Shown here: piece after piece, positions 25,848 through 35,139 of the stretch
How positions within the stretch are numbered: the stretch's first letter is position 1
How the letters are laid out: the number at the start of each line of letters is the position of its first letter
Assembly: GCA_964649145.1 (NCBI GenBank)
Contig: CAZYOQ010000004.1
Location: 26,396-90,395 of the forward strand
Source: MGBC163016 sp964649145
GTDB taxonomy: Bacteria; Actinomycetota; Coriobacteriia; Coriobacteriales; Eggerthellaceae
Length of the DNA stretch: 64,000 nucleotides
Reading direction: 5' to 3'
The notes under the pieces: model-generated
Told to the model about the DNA's origin: nothing
Databases searched by the model: none
Seen by the model: the letters and a program-made list of their open reading frames with translations, nothing else
Translations under genes and position numbers: made by a program

Positions 25848-27165
25848 CTTAAGCGACAAAATCAGATCGAAGACCTCTAAAGGCTCATCTAAACCTGCGC
25901 TGCTAGTTTTAGAGGACGGAGAGGTTTTCCACGGGTTTTCTTGCGGGTGTGAAGGCGAAGTCTTCGGCGAGATCTGCTTCAATACCTCGCTGGAAGGTTA
26001 TCTAGAAGTGATAACAGACCCCTCCTATGCAGGCCAAATAGTCACCATGACATACCCTCAAATTGGCAATTACGGGGTATGCGAGGAAGACGTTCAAAGA
26101 AGCCAGGTTTTTCTGCGCGGCCTTGTTGTTCGCGACATGTGCGAAACACCCTCGAATTGGCGAAGCACCATGAAACTTTCTGACTTTCTTGTGAGAAGTA
26201 GGGTTGTTGCCATCGAGGGAATTGACACTCGAGCCCTTGTAAGGCACATTCGAGACCTTGGCGCCATGAAGGCCGGGCTTTCTACAACTTGTTTAGATGA
26301 AGATAAGTTGCTAGGCCGTGTTAAGGCGTCGGATTCCATAGTGGGCGAAAACCTAGTTAAAGGGGTGTCTGAGTCTACGGCTCAAATTTCTGCTAGTGCA
26401 AAGAAGAAACATGCCTTTGCGATCGACCCAGAAGGCTTGTGCCAAGGCAAATACAAAGTACTTGCATATGATTGCGGTGCCAAGGAATCCATTATCGACG
26501 GGCTTCGAAACATTGGCGCTGAAGTTGAAATAGTGCCTTGGGATACTTCTGCCGAAGAGGTGCTAGATAGGCATTGTGACGGCGTATTTTTATCGAATGG
26601 ACCAGGGGATCCTGATGCTGTAGAGGCAACTTATACGCAAGTCTCAAAACTTCTTGGGAAGGTTCCGATTTTTGGTATTTGCCTAGGCCATCAGATGCTC
26701 TCGAAGGCAGCAGGGGCTAAGATGGAAAAACTCAAGTTCGGGCATCGTGGTGGAAACCAGCCTGTGATGAACTTAATCACAGGGCGTGTCGAGATAACCG
26801 CTCAAAACCACGGGTTTGGCCAGGTCTTTCAAACGCTAGGTCCTATACTTCCAGAGGAATCGCAAGGCTTCAGCGAACACACCGATAACCTACTGGAGTG
26901 GGCAAGTAGAAAAGTCGCTCCTGTTGTCATGAACGAAAAGTACGGGCGAATTCGCCTGACGCATATAAACCTAAATGACGGAACCCCTGAGGGAATGGCA
27001 TTTTTGGATATCCCTGCATTTTCCGTTCAATATCACCCCGAGGCCAACCCAGGTCCAACCGATTCGCACTATCTGTTTACAGCCTTTGCGAGGCTAATGG
27101 ATGGTGACGAGGATTATTTGAACATCGACATAGCAAAAGACAGGCTTGGCGGCTGGAAGTTTTAG
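25840..27165 (+). CDS. carA: Carbamoyl-phosphate synthase small (glutaminase) subunit
   Basis: Releases ammonia from glutamine and channels it to CarB. The glutaminase domain has nucleophile Cys in GICLGHQ and the His/Glu pair in QYHPEA. N-terminal LEDGEVFHG and FNTSLEGY are typical CarA. The start is TTG 25840, overlapping the pyrC stop, with AAGGAAAGG upstream. At 441 residues it is long. The N-terminus has about 20 extra residues, and between QNHGF and the RLTHINLNDGT strand there are about 43 residues where most CarA have roughly 12. Catalytic parts are untouched. Confidence 0.95.
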   Translation: MSSLSDKIRSKTSKGSSKPALLVLEDGEVFHGFSCGCEGEVFGEICFNTSLEGYLEVITDPSYAGQIVTMTYPQIGNYGVCEEDVQRSQVFLRGLVVRDMCETPSNWRSTMKLSDFLVRSRVVAIEGIDTRALVRHIRDLGAMKAGLSTTCLDEDKLLGRVKASDSIVGENLVKGVSESTAQISASAKKKHAFAIDPEGLCQGKYKVLAYDCGAKESIIDGLRNIGAEVEIVPWDTSAEEVLDRHCDGVFLSNGPGDPDAVEATYTQVSKLLGKVPIFGICLGHQMLSKAAGAKMEKLKFGHRGGNQPVMNLITGRVEITAQNHGFGQVFQTLGPILPEESQGFSEHTDNLLEWASRKVAPVVMNEKYGRIRLTHINLNDGTPEGMAFLDIPAFSVQYHPEANPGPTDSHYLFTAFARLMDGDEDYLNIDIAKDRLGGWKF

Positions 27166-27195
27166 CACATTTTTAGACTGCTCAAGGAGGGCAAA

Positions 27196-30100
27196 TTGCC
27201 AAAGCGTGAAGATATAAAAAGCATATTGGTTATCGGAAGCGGACCAATTGTAATAGGGCAGGCGTGCGAGTTTGACTATTCGGGCGCGCAAGCCTGCAAG
27301 GTGCTAAAAGAAGAGGGTTATCGAGTGATACTGGTGAACTCGAACCCAGCAACTATTATGACCGATCCTGCTGTTGCCGATAGAACTTACGTTGAACCTA
27401 TTACAGCACCCTTTGTTCGCAAGGTCATTGCCAAAGAGCGCCCTTGCGCGATTCTTCCTACCCTTGGAGGTCAAACTGGTTTAAACACGGCTGTAGAACT
27501 TGCAAAGGATGGCACACTTGGTGAGTTTGGCGTGGAAATGATTGGTTGTGACCTTGAAGCCATAGAGCGAGGTGAGGACCGTAAACTCTTCAACGAGTGT
27601 ATGGAAGATCTTGGCATTCAAACAGCCAGAAGCGGTTATGCATATTCGGTCGAAGAAGCCGAGTCTATTGTCCAGAAAATAGGTTTTCCGGTTGTCCTTC
27701 GTCCTTCCTATACTCTTGGGGGTGCAGGTGGCGGTATAGCTCACGACCTAGATGAGCTAAGGCTAATCGTATCTCAGGGCATCGAACTTTCACCAGCGGG
27801 TGAGGTACTAGTTGAGGAATCCATCGAGGGGTGGAAAGAGTTTGAGATGGAGGTCATGCGAGACCGCTGTGGAAACGGCATCATCGTTTGCTCTATCGAA
27901 AACCTCGACCCAATGGGTGTGCACACCGGCGACTCTATAACAGTCGCACCCGCTCAAACACTTTCCGATGTTGAATATCAGCGCATGCGCGTTGCTTCAC
28001 TTGCTGTGCTTGAGCGAATAGGTGTTGAAACTGGCGGCAGCAATGTGCAGTTTGCCGTGAACCCCGAAGATGGCCGTATGGTAATCATCGAAATGAACCC
28101 GCGCGTATCGAGATCATCTGCGCTTGCCTCAAAGGCCACAGGCTTTCCTATCGCTAAGGCCGCAGCTAGGCTTGCCGTTGGCTATACGCTTGACGAGATA
28201 GTAAACGACATCACTAAGGCCACTCCTGCATGCTTTGAGCCCACAATCGATTATTGTGTTGTTAAAGTTCCGCGCTTTGCTTTCGAGAAGTTCCAAGGCA
28301 CAGACGATACCCTTTCCACAAGGATGAAAGCTGTTGGAGAGGTTATGGCCATTGGGCGTACCTTTGAAGAGGCGCTTGGCAAGGCTCTGCGCTCGCTTGA
28401 AAACTCCCGCTACGGAATTGGAATAGACGTAGACGGAGTGCCGAAATGTGACAAGGAAAGGCATATAGAGCTTATAAGCCGTCCCACTTCTGAGCGCATA
28501 TTCTATGTCGCAAACGCACTTTGGGCAGGAATGAGTGTAGAAGAGGTTTACGCATACACAAAAATTGACCCGTTTTTCGTAAATCGCATCAACGATATTG
28601 TGCTCATCCAGAAGGCTATTTCGTCAATGTCGCTAGACGATATTGATCACGACACGATGCTTCTTGCAAAGCAATATGGAATCTCTGATGCACAAATTGC
28701 ATTTCTTTGCGGAACCGACGAGCTTTCGGTTCGCGATTTCAGAAAAGCACTTGGGGTGGTGCCTTCCTTCAAAACAGTAGATACTTGCGCTGCAGAATTT
28801 GCGAGCCAAACTGATTACCACTACAAGACCTATGACTGTGCTGAGAGCGAGATTTCTCCCAAGACGAAGCCTCGCGCAATGATTCTAGGAGCTGGACCTA
28901 ACAGAATAGGGCAGGGAATCGAGTTCGACTATTGCTGTGTTCATGCAAGCTATGCGCTTTCTGAAATTGGCTATGAGACCATCATGGTCAATTGCAACCC
29001 AGAAACCGTATCTACCGACTACGACACCTCTGACAAGCTGTATTTCGAGCCTTTGACCTATGAGGACGTGATGGACATTGTCGATGTCGAACAACCTGAC
29101 GGCGTCATAGTCACGCTTGGTGGCCAGACGCCTTTGAAGCTCGCACGCCCGCTTGAGGCAGCAGGCGTAAATATCATGGGCACTTCTCCTGAATCAATAG
29201 ACCTAGCAGAAGATCGTGACCGCTTCTCGGCCATCCTTGACGAGATGCTCATAAATTACCCTGTGGCTGGAATGGCAGACACCTTCGAGGAAGCCTGCCA
29301 AGTGGCCGACAATATTGGCTTTCCGCTGCTTGTTCGCCCAAGCTACGTACTTGGCGGGCGCGGCATGGCCATCGTTTATGATTCTGCGCAACTAGAACGC
29401 TACATGGCGCAAGCAGCAAAAATCTCTCCCGACCACCCCATCTACCTTGACCGCTTCCTAGAAGGCGCAATCGAACTTGATCTAGACTGCCTTTGTGATG
29501 GGGAAGAGGTCTACATTGGCGGAATACTTGAGCATATCGAGATGGCGGGTATCCATTCAGGCGACTCTGCCTGCTGTATTCCTCCATTTGCGCTTTCAGA
29601 CGCGATGCAAGATAGGCTTAGGCTTATTGCTCGCGAACTTGCGCTTAAACTTGGCGTCAAGGGGCTTTTGAACATCCAGTTCGCTATTAAAGATAGCGTT
29701 GTTTATGTGATCGAGGCCAACCCCCGCGCATCTAGAACTGTTCCCTTCGTCTCGAAGGCAACAGGCGTTCCTCTGGCGAAAATTGCCTCGCTTATCATGG
29801 CAGGAAGGAAGATATCGTCGTTTGGACTTCCCGATGATTGTAGACAGCTTGGGTATTATTGCGTGAAAGAGGCAGTCATGCCTTGGGGCCGCTTCCCCGG
29901 TGCCGATGTAATTCTTGGACCTGAGATGAAGTCCACAGGCGAGGTAATGGGAATTGCTTCTAACTTCCCAGCTGCATATATCAAGACCCAGCTTGCTATC
30001 GACTACGACATGCCTACGGAAGGTAACGCATTTCTTTCCGTAAACGACCGCGACAAGAGAAGCCTCATTCCTATTGCCCGCGACATCGAACGACTTGGCT

Positions 30101-30432
30101 TTAACATTATTGCCACTAGCGGCACTTCTAAGACACTTAAGGCTTCAGGCATAAAATGCACAGAAATTGGCAAGATCCATGAAGGGTCGTCCTACAGCAT
30201 CCTTGACGCGATTGCTGCAGGAGAAATTCAGCTTATAGTAAACACTCCTTTGGGAAGTGTTACCCGCGATGACGGATACGATATGCGCGCAGCTGCAGTA
30301 AGGCATGGCATCACATATGTAACAACGCTTGCTGCTGCTCAGGCTCTAGTTACTGGAATGGATGTTGTGAAGCGCAGTGGACTTGATGTGGTTGCTCTGC
30401 AAGACCTTCCTCAGTGGGAGGGAGAACTTTAG
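27196..30432 (+). CDS. carB: Carbamoyl-phosphate synthase large subunit
   Basis: Makes carbamoyl phosphate from bicarbonate, ammonia and two ATP for pyrimidine and arginine synthesis. 1078 residues, a normal length. Two tandem ATP-grasp halves each open with an IGSGP or LGAGPNRIGQ loop and contain RPSY(T/V)LGG. An allosteric MGS-type domain lies near the C-terminus (about residues 930-1060). The start is TTG 27196 after AAGGAGGGC. pyrK begins at the base after the stop. Confidence 0.97.
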   Translation: MPKREDIKSILVIGSGPIVIGQACEFDYSGAQACKVLKEEGYRVILVNSNPATIMTDPAVADRTYVEPITAPFVRKVIAKERPCAILPTLGGQTGLNTAVELAKDGTLGEFGVEMIGCDLEAIERGEDRKLFNECMEDLGIQTARSGYAYSVEEAESIVQKIGFPVVLRPSYTLGGAGGGIAHDLDELRLIVSQGIELSPAGEVLVEESIEGWKEFEMEVMRDRCGNGIIVCSIENLDPMGVHTGDSITVAPAQTLSDVEYQRMRVASLAVLERIGVETGGSNVQFAVNPEDGRMVIIEMNPRVSRSSALASKATGFPIAKAAARLAVGYTLDEIVNDITKATPACFEPTIDYCVVKVPRFAFEKFQGTDDTLSTRMKAVGEVMAIGRTFEEALGKALRSLENSRYGIGIDVDGVPKCDKERHIELISRPTSERIFYVANALWAGMSVEEVYAYTKIDPFFVNRINDIVLIQKAISSMSLDDIDHDTMLLAKQYGISDAQIAFLCGTDELSVRDFRKALGVVPSFKTVDTCAAEFASQTDYHYKTYDCAESEISPKTKPRAMILGAGPNRIGQGIEFDYCCVHASYALSEIGYETIMVNCNPETVSTDYDTSDKLYFEPLTYEDVMDIVDVEQPDGVIVTLGGQTPLKLARPLEAAGVNIMGTSPESIDLAEDRDRFSAILDEMLINYPVAGMADTFEEACQVADNIGFPLLVRPSYVLGGRGMAIVYDSAQLERYMAQAAKISPDHPIYLDRFLEGAIELDLDCLCDGEEVYIGGILEHIEMAGIHSGDSACCIPPFALSDAMQDRLRLIARELALKLGVKGLLNIQFAIKDSVVYVIEANPRASRTVPFVSKATGVPLAKIASLIMAGRKISSFGLPDDCRQLGYYCVKEAVMPWGRFPGADVILGPEMKSTGEVMGIASNFPAAYIKTQLAIDYDMPTEGNAFLSVNDRDKRSLIPIARDIERLGFNIIATSGTSKTLKASGIKCTEIGKIHEGSSYSILDAIAAGEIQLIVNTPLGSVTRDDGYDMRAAAVRHGITYVTTLAAAQALVTGMDVVKRSGLDVVALQDLPQWEGEL

Positions 30433-31221
30433 ATGAAAGACCATAGCGCTATTGTTGTTTCAAACGAACGCATCTTCGACACTCTGTATCTTATGAGCCT
30501 TCGCGCCGAGGATTTGGCGAAGGCTATACGTCCCGGGCAATTTGTGCACCTTGCCATACCTAGCCTGCAGGCAAATATCCTTCGTCGTCCTTTCTCGATT
30601 TATTCAACCGATGCCCAAGCGGGAACTGTTGATATCCTTTACCAGGTAGTTGGTACGGGCACCCAAGACATGACTTTATGGCCTTGCGGATATAAAACAA
30701 TGGTCATAGGCCCTATTGGAAGTACTTGGCAGCCACCTAGCACTTGCAAGCATGCCATGCTTGTAGGTGGGGGAGTTGGAAGCGCACCTCTCTTTATCCT
30801 GTGCGAAGAATTAATTTCCAAAGGATTTGAGGTTGACGTTGTTTTAGGCGCATCCACTAAAGATGCCCTTGTGTGCCGCCAGCGCTATGAAGATGCTTTT
30901 CCTTCTCAAGTTATATGCACCACAGACGATGGCAGTTTCGGTACGCACGGTTTTGCTACTGTCGAGGTAGACCGCCTGATCGCAGAAGCGAAAGGTGCTA
31001 ATAACCCTTATGATTTTGCAGCCATTTGCGGCCCTGCTCCCTTGATGAAATTAGCTTCTAAATCAACATTGGACGCTGGCATTTTCACGCAGGTTTCCCT
31101 TGAGCGAAAAATGGCATGTGGAATAGGCGCATGCCTCTCGTGTGTTGTAGACACAGTAATTGGGCGCAAACGCGTTTGCGTTGATGGACCAATATTTAAT
31201 GCCGAGGAGGTGGTGTGGTAA
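30433..31221 (+). CDS. pyrK: Dihydroorotate dehydrogenase B, electron-transfer subunit
   Basis: PyrK passes electrons from PyrD to NAD+ through FAD and a [2Fe-2S] cluster. 262 residues. The FAD-binding RRPFSIYS is at about residues 56-63 and the nucleotide region LVGGGVGSAPLF at 110-121. The C-terminal CGIGACLSC with a preceding and a later Cys (KRVCVDGP) ligates the 2Fe-2S cluster. It ends in TAATG, overlapping the ATG of pyrD by one base. Confidence 0.95.
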   Translation: MKDHSAIVVSNERIFDTLYLMSLRAEDLAKAIRPGQFVHLAIPSLQANILRRPFSIYSTDAQAGTVDILYQVVGTGTQDMTLWPCGYKTMVIGPIGSTWQPPSTCKHAMLVGGGVGSAPLFILCEELISKGFEVDVVLGASTKDALVCRQRYEDAFPSQVICTTDDGSFGTHGFATVEVDRLIAEAKGANNPYDFAAICGPAPLMKLASKSTLDAGIFTQVSLERKMACGIGACLSCVVDTVIGRKRVCVDGPIFNAEEVVW

Positions 31222-32287
31222 TGAGTGTCAACCTTTCGGTAAATCTTGGCGGGCTTGAGATGAAAAACCCCGTTACCACTTGTTCTGGCACATTTGGTTC
31301 GGGAAGGGAATACGCAGATTTCGTCGATCTTTCAGCGCTTGGAGCTGTGACCACCAAGGGCGTTTCATTACACGGATGGCCTGGAAACGAGCCTCCAAGA
31401 ATATGCGAAACTCCTTCTGGAATGCTAAATACGATAGGGCTGCAAAACCCAGGCGTTGAATATCTCAAGCAAAACGACATCCCTTATCTTCTTGAAAAGG
31501 GTGCAACCATAATAGTCAATGTTTCTGGCCACAGCTTTCAAGAGTATGTAGATGTAATTGAGGCTTTAGAAGACGCACCGGTAGACGCTTATGAAGTTAA
31601 CATCTCTTGTCCGAATGTCGATGCTGGAGGCATGGCCATAGGCTGTGATACATCTTCAGTTGAGAAGGTCGTTGGGCTTTGTAGAGAGGCGACAAAACGC
31701 CCTTTGATCGTTAAACTTACACCCAATGTGACCGATATTACCGAGATTGCCCGCGCTGCGCAAAGTGGTGGGGCAGACGCAATTTCTTTGATCAATACAC
31801 TGCTTGGAATGGCNNNNNNNNNNNNNNNNNNNNNNNNNNNNNNNNNNNNNNNNNNNNNNNNNNNNNNNNNNNNNNNNNNNNNNNNNNNNNNNNNNNNNNN
31901 NNNNNNNNNNNNNCGCAAAGTGGTGGGGCAGACGCAATTTCTTTGATCAATACACTGCTTGGAATGGCAGTAGATGCAAATACACGTCGCCCAAAACTAT
32001 CTAAGGTTGTCGGAGGCTTGTCTGGGCCTTGTGTAAAGCCCATTGCGCTACGTATGGTCTGGCAATGCTTCAACGCAATTGACATTCCTATACTTGGAAT
32101 GGGTGGCATAGTTACGGCACAAGACGCCATTGAATTTATCTTATGTGGAGCTACATCTATCGCTGTTGGTACGGCTAATTTCATGAACCCGAAATCTTGT
32201 ATCGACATCATTGACGGAATCGAGCAATATTGCGAGAGGGAGTCGATTTGCGATATCTCGCAATTGAGAGGAGCGCTTGAATGCTGA
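31221..32287 (+). CDS. pyrD: Dihydroorotate dehydrogenase B, catalytic subunit (split by a false gap)
   Basis: Oxidises dihydroorotate to orotate with FMN; class 1B partner of PyrK. Motifs: TTCSGTFGSG, NTIGLQNPG, EVNISCPNVDAGG (catalytic Cys), IVKLTPNVTDI, and C-terminal GMGGI and SIAVGTAN for FMN phosphate. The sequence is interrupted by 100 N at 31814-31913. The 55 bp before the gap (31759-31813) recur exactly after it (31914-31968). Joining 31813 to 31969 restores one open frame of about 303 residues, the family's normal length, so the gene is intact. I prefer ATG 31221 to the in-frame GTG 31215. Confidence 0.93.
31759..31968. repeat. 55-bp exact duplication flanking a 100-N gap (assembly artefact)
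   Basis: 31759-31813 and 31914-31968 are identical, with the N-run 31814-31913 between them. The protein encoded by the two copies is the same segment of PyrD, and removing one copy and the N-run gives a normal pyrD. This is the expected trace of two contigs sharing a k-mer-sized overlap that a scaffolder did not merge. Confidence 0.93.
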
Positions 32288-33012
32288 ATTCCTTTGATAG
32301 CCTTTCACGCAAAGAGCGAGTAATTGTTGCTCTGGACTGTGAGGCTGACAAAGCGATATCAATAGCCTACGAGCTTGCTGGCGAGGCCAGTTGGGTCAAG
32401 ATCGGAATGACCCTCTACTATGCCTATGGCTCAGACCTTATCAAAATCTTGAAAGACAGAGGATACCAGGTATTTCTCGATTTGAAATTCCATGATATCC
32501 CGCACCAGGTAGAGGGTGCTGCTAAGTCTGCCGCACAAACCCGAGCCGATATGCTAACTATGCATGCATCAGGCGGCGCGGCTATGATGAAGGCTGCACA
32601 TGCTGGCGCTCGTGAGGGCGCGAAACTAGCAAGCATTCCCACTCCTGCAACACTTGCTATAACGGTTCTAACTTCCATGAGCCAAGAAGCCTTGTCTCAA
32701 GTAGGTATCGATCGCCCTGTTGATGACCAGGTTCTTTCGATGGCGCGTCTTGCCCAAGAATCTGGCTTGTCTGGCGTTGTTGCTTCCCCTAAGGAAGCAG
32801 CGATGCTTCGCGAGGCGCTAGGACCAGATGCGTTCATTGTTACTCCAGGTGTTCGCCCTAAGGGGTCGGATCTTGGCGATCAAAGTCGCATTGCTACCCC
32901 AAAAGAGGCATTCGATGCTGGCGCTTCCCACATAGTTATTGGCCGGCCTATCACCGATGCCGAAAACCCGATAGAGGCGTTTCGCGAGATCGCATCTAAG
33001 CTAGGTGATTAG
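32281..33012 (+). CDS. pyrF: Orotidine 5'-phosphate decarboxylase
   Basis: Last step to UMP. 243 residues of TIM-barrel form. The catalytic DLKFHDIPHQV is at about residues 60-70, VALDC near the N-terminus and VTPGVRPKGSDLGDQ at the phosphate site. It overlaps pyrD by 7 bp. With it the operon covers all de novo steps except PyrE; no orotate phosphoribosyltransferase gene is present in the window. Confidence 0.96.
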   Translation: MLNSFDSLSRKERVIVALDCEADKAISIAYELAGEASWVKIGMTLYYAYGSDLIKILKDRGYQVFLDLKFHDIPHQVEGAAKSAAQTRADMLTMHASGGAAMMKAAHAGAREGAKLASIPTPATLAITVLTSMSQEALSQVGIDRPVDDQVLSMARLAQESGLSGVVASPKEAAMLREALGPDAFIVTPGVRPKGSDLGDQSRIATPKEAFDAGASHIVIGRPITDAENPIEAFREIASKLGD

Positions 33013-33015
33013 TGC

Positions 33016-33570
33016 ATGTCAGAGGGTAAGCTGTTCGTGATATCAGGTCCTTCTGGAGTAGGGAAGGGCACGATTATAGATGAGGTCTTAGACGATCTTC
33101 CAAATATATGGAAGTCCATTTCTGCTACTACCAGAAAGCCCCGCGAAGGGGAGGTTGACGGGCGCGAATATTTTTTTCTATCAAAGGAGGAATTCGAAGA
33201 AGGTGTACGCGGTGGCCGCTTTCTTGAATGGGCTGAATATGCGGGTAATTGCTACGGCACACCTAAAGACTCAGTAAACGCGCACCTCCAAGCTGGAGAA
33301 AATGTGATACTTGAGATAGAAGTCCAGGGAGCTCTTCAAGTCAAAGAAAACGACCCGCGTGCCATTCTTGTGTTCATAGAGCCTCCATCCATGGAAGAGC
33401 TGGAGGCTAGACTTCGTGGTCGAGGGTCTGATAGCGACAAGAGCATAAAGCAAAGGCTTGAGACCGCTAAATTGGAATTGGCAAGTAAAAAAGAGTATAA
33501 TTGCGCATTTGTGAATGACGACCTTTCAACTGTTGTTCGACAGGTGGAAGAATATATAGCCAATCAGTAG
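33016..33570 (+). CDS. gmk: Guanylate kinase
   Basis: Phosphorylates GMP to GDP. 184 residues. P-loop GPSGVGKGT at about residues 10-18, SATTRKPREGEVDGREYFF at the GMP site and GRGSDSDKSIKQRL lid. It starts 3 bp after pyrF and precedes rpoZ by 15 bp, the frequent gmk-rpoZ pairing, and may be read from the pyr promoter. Confidence 0.96.
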   Translation: MSEGKLFVISGPSGVGKGTIIDEVLDDLPNIWKSISATTRKPREGEVDGREYFFLSKEEFEEGVRGGRFLEWAEYAGNCYGTPKDSVNAHLQAGENVILEIEVQGALQVKENDPRAILVFIEPPSMEELEARLRGRGSDSDKSIKQRLETAKLELASKKEYNCAFVNDDLSTVVRQVEEYIANQ

Positions 33571-33585
33571 TCGGAAAGGCGCATT

Positions 33586-33846
33586 ATGAGCATCATCAAA
33601 CCTGATATTAACGTTCTTTTGGACGATTGCGAAAACGACCGCTTTCTGCTGTGCACCGTTGCCTCTAAGCGCGCACACGACATTAACGACATGATGTGCG
33701 GTCAGCGAGATCGCGCGATTCAGCTTGAGACGGCAGTTGAAGTTGCTACTGCCGCAAATGTGAAGCCCTTATCCATGGCTTTCAACGAGATTGCTCGCGG
33801 CGATGTGTCTTTTGATACATCATCCATCGACATTTACAACAGCTAG
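33586..33846 (+). CDS. rpoZ: RNA polymerase omega subunit
   Basis: 86 residues. Omega helps assemble RNA polymerase by holding the beta-prime subunit. The family features are the N-terminal PDINVLL, the ASKRAHDIN segment and a following basic-acidic helix ending in LSMAFNEIARG. An AAGGCG-type ribosome site lies upstream. It follows gmk as in many bacteria, which supports the call despite the short length. Confidence 0.9.
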   Translation: MSIIKPDINVLLDDCENDRFLLCTVASKRAHDINDMMCGQRDRAIQLETAVEVATAANVKPLSMAFNEIARGDVSFDTSSIDIYNS

Positions 33847-33869
33847 TTACCTCTGCCAAGATTTATAAC

Positions 33870-35048
33870 GTGGCTCAGTTTCAGCGGGTAATACTTGTCC
33901 ATTACCACGAGATAGGCCTTAAAGGCCACAATAGGTCAACATTCGAGAAGCGTCTTTTGCGAAACCTAGAGGCGCTTCTTTCTTCTCTGCCAATAGTTAC
34001 AATACACAGGATATCTGGGCGTCTGGTTGTCTTTCTAAAAGAGTCTATTTCTAAGGAAGAAGCGCGCCAGATAGCTAATTTTATTTCGAAAGTGCCAGGT
34101 GTTGCCCGTGTATCTTGCGGGTTTAAGACGCCAAAAGTACTTGAGAGCATTAACGAGGCCGCTATACTGGCTCTCACTGAAGCGCAACCGTTTGAAACTT
34201 TTAAGGTACAGGCAAGACGTGCTCATACCGATTTTCCTATTAACTCGATGGAGATCAATAAGCTTGTTGGGTCGGTTCTTTGCGATGCATTCCCTGAAAG
34301 TCATGTCAAGATGAAGGGGCAAGACGTTGAGGTAGGCATTGAGGTCGTACAAAATGCGGCATATATTTTCGCTTATAGCATGCGCGGTATTGGAGGTCTT
34401 CCAGTTGGTGTATCTGGGCGCGTATGCTGCTTGCTCTCTTCTGGGATTGACTCTCCAGTGGCGGCTTGGCGTATGGCTAGGCGTGGTGCAAGTGTTATTG
34501 CCTTGCATTTTTCAGGACGCCCCGAAACCTCGGATGAATCAGAGTACTTGGTTCAAGACATCGCTAAGATCTTGCAAAAAACTTCTTGCATCAAAAAGCT
34601 CTACATTGTGCCAATTGGAACCTACCAGCACGAGATATCGCTTTACGCACCGCCGCCTCTTCGCGTCATTTTATATAGGCGTCTTATGATGAAATGCGCT
34701 TTGAAAGTTTCTGCCACAGAGGGCGCTGGCGCTATCGTTACAGGCGAATCTCTTGGACAGGTTGCAAGCCAGACACTTGATAACATTGCGTGCACAGATG
34801 AAGTCTGCGATATACCAGTATTTCGCCCGCTTATTGGAACCGACAAACAAGAGATAATCGATCAGGCTCAAGAGCTGGGCACGTTCGATATCTCAACACA
34901 AAATGCGCCTGATTGCTGTACTCTGTTCATGCCTCGCAACCCAGAAACGCACGCGAAGCTTGAAGACGTGCTCAAGGCTGAAGCGCCGTTTCCAGAAGAT
35001 GAATGGGTGCAGTCCATGCTAAAAGAAGCTGAGGTCATCCAATATTAA
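33870..35048 (+). CDS. thiI: tRNA 4-thiouridine synthase ThiI
   Basis: Makes s4U8 in tRNA and can supply sulfur for thiamine. 392 residues: NFLD/THUMP RNA-binding region (about 1-165) followed by a PP-loop ATPase domain. The PP-loop reads LLSSGIDSPVA (residues 189-198), with Ser where the usual SGGIDSP has its first Gly. Cysteines in IACTDEVCDIP fit the catalytic region. The C-terminal rhodanese domain of E. coli ThiI is absent, as in most Gram-positives. The start is GTG 33870 with a weak ribosome site. Confidence 0.92.
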   Translation: MAQFQRVILVHYHEIGLKGHNRSTFEKRLLRNLEALLSSLPIVTIHRISGRLVVFLKESISKEEARQIANFISKVPGVARVSCGFKTPKVLESINEAAILALTEAQPFETFKVQARRAHTDFPINSMEINKLVGSVLCDAFPESHVKMKGQDVEVGIEVVQNAAYIFAYSMRGIGGLPVGVSGRVCCLLSSGIDSPVAAWRMARRGASVIALHFSGRPETSDESEYLVQDIAKILQKTSCIKKLYIVPIGTYQHEISLYAPPPLRVILYRRLMMKCALKVSATEGAGAIVTGESLGQVASQTLDNIACTDEVCDIPVFRPLIGTDKQEIIDQAQELGTFDISTQNAPDCCTLFMPRNPETHAKLEDVLKAEAPFPEDEWVQSMLKEAEVIQY

Positions 35049-35074
35049 GGGACTGAGACCGTCTAATATTAAGG
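35031..35074 (+). repeat. 20-bp imperfect tandem copy of the thiI 3' end
   Basis: GAGGTCATCCAATATTAAGG (35031-35050, containing the thiI stop) is followed by a near copy at 35055-35074 differing at four positions. Weaker traces continue at 35098-35126 and 35136-35151. This looks like a decaying tandem duplication. Confidence 0.6.
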
Positions 35075-35106
35075 CGACCCATCCTTATTGAGCGGCTGAG
35101 GTCGCC
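35073..35106. terminator. Weak hairpin between convergent thiI and aminotransferase
   Basis: GGCGACC (35073-35079) pairs with GGTCGCC (35100-35106) across a 20-nt loop. There is no clear T-run in either direction, so a terminator role is only possible. Confidence 0.35.
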
Positions 35107-35139
35107 AAGTATCACTAAGTATTAAGAAGCTACGCCCGT

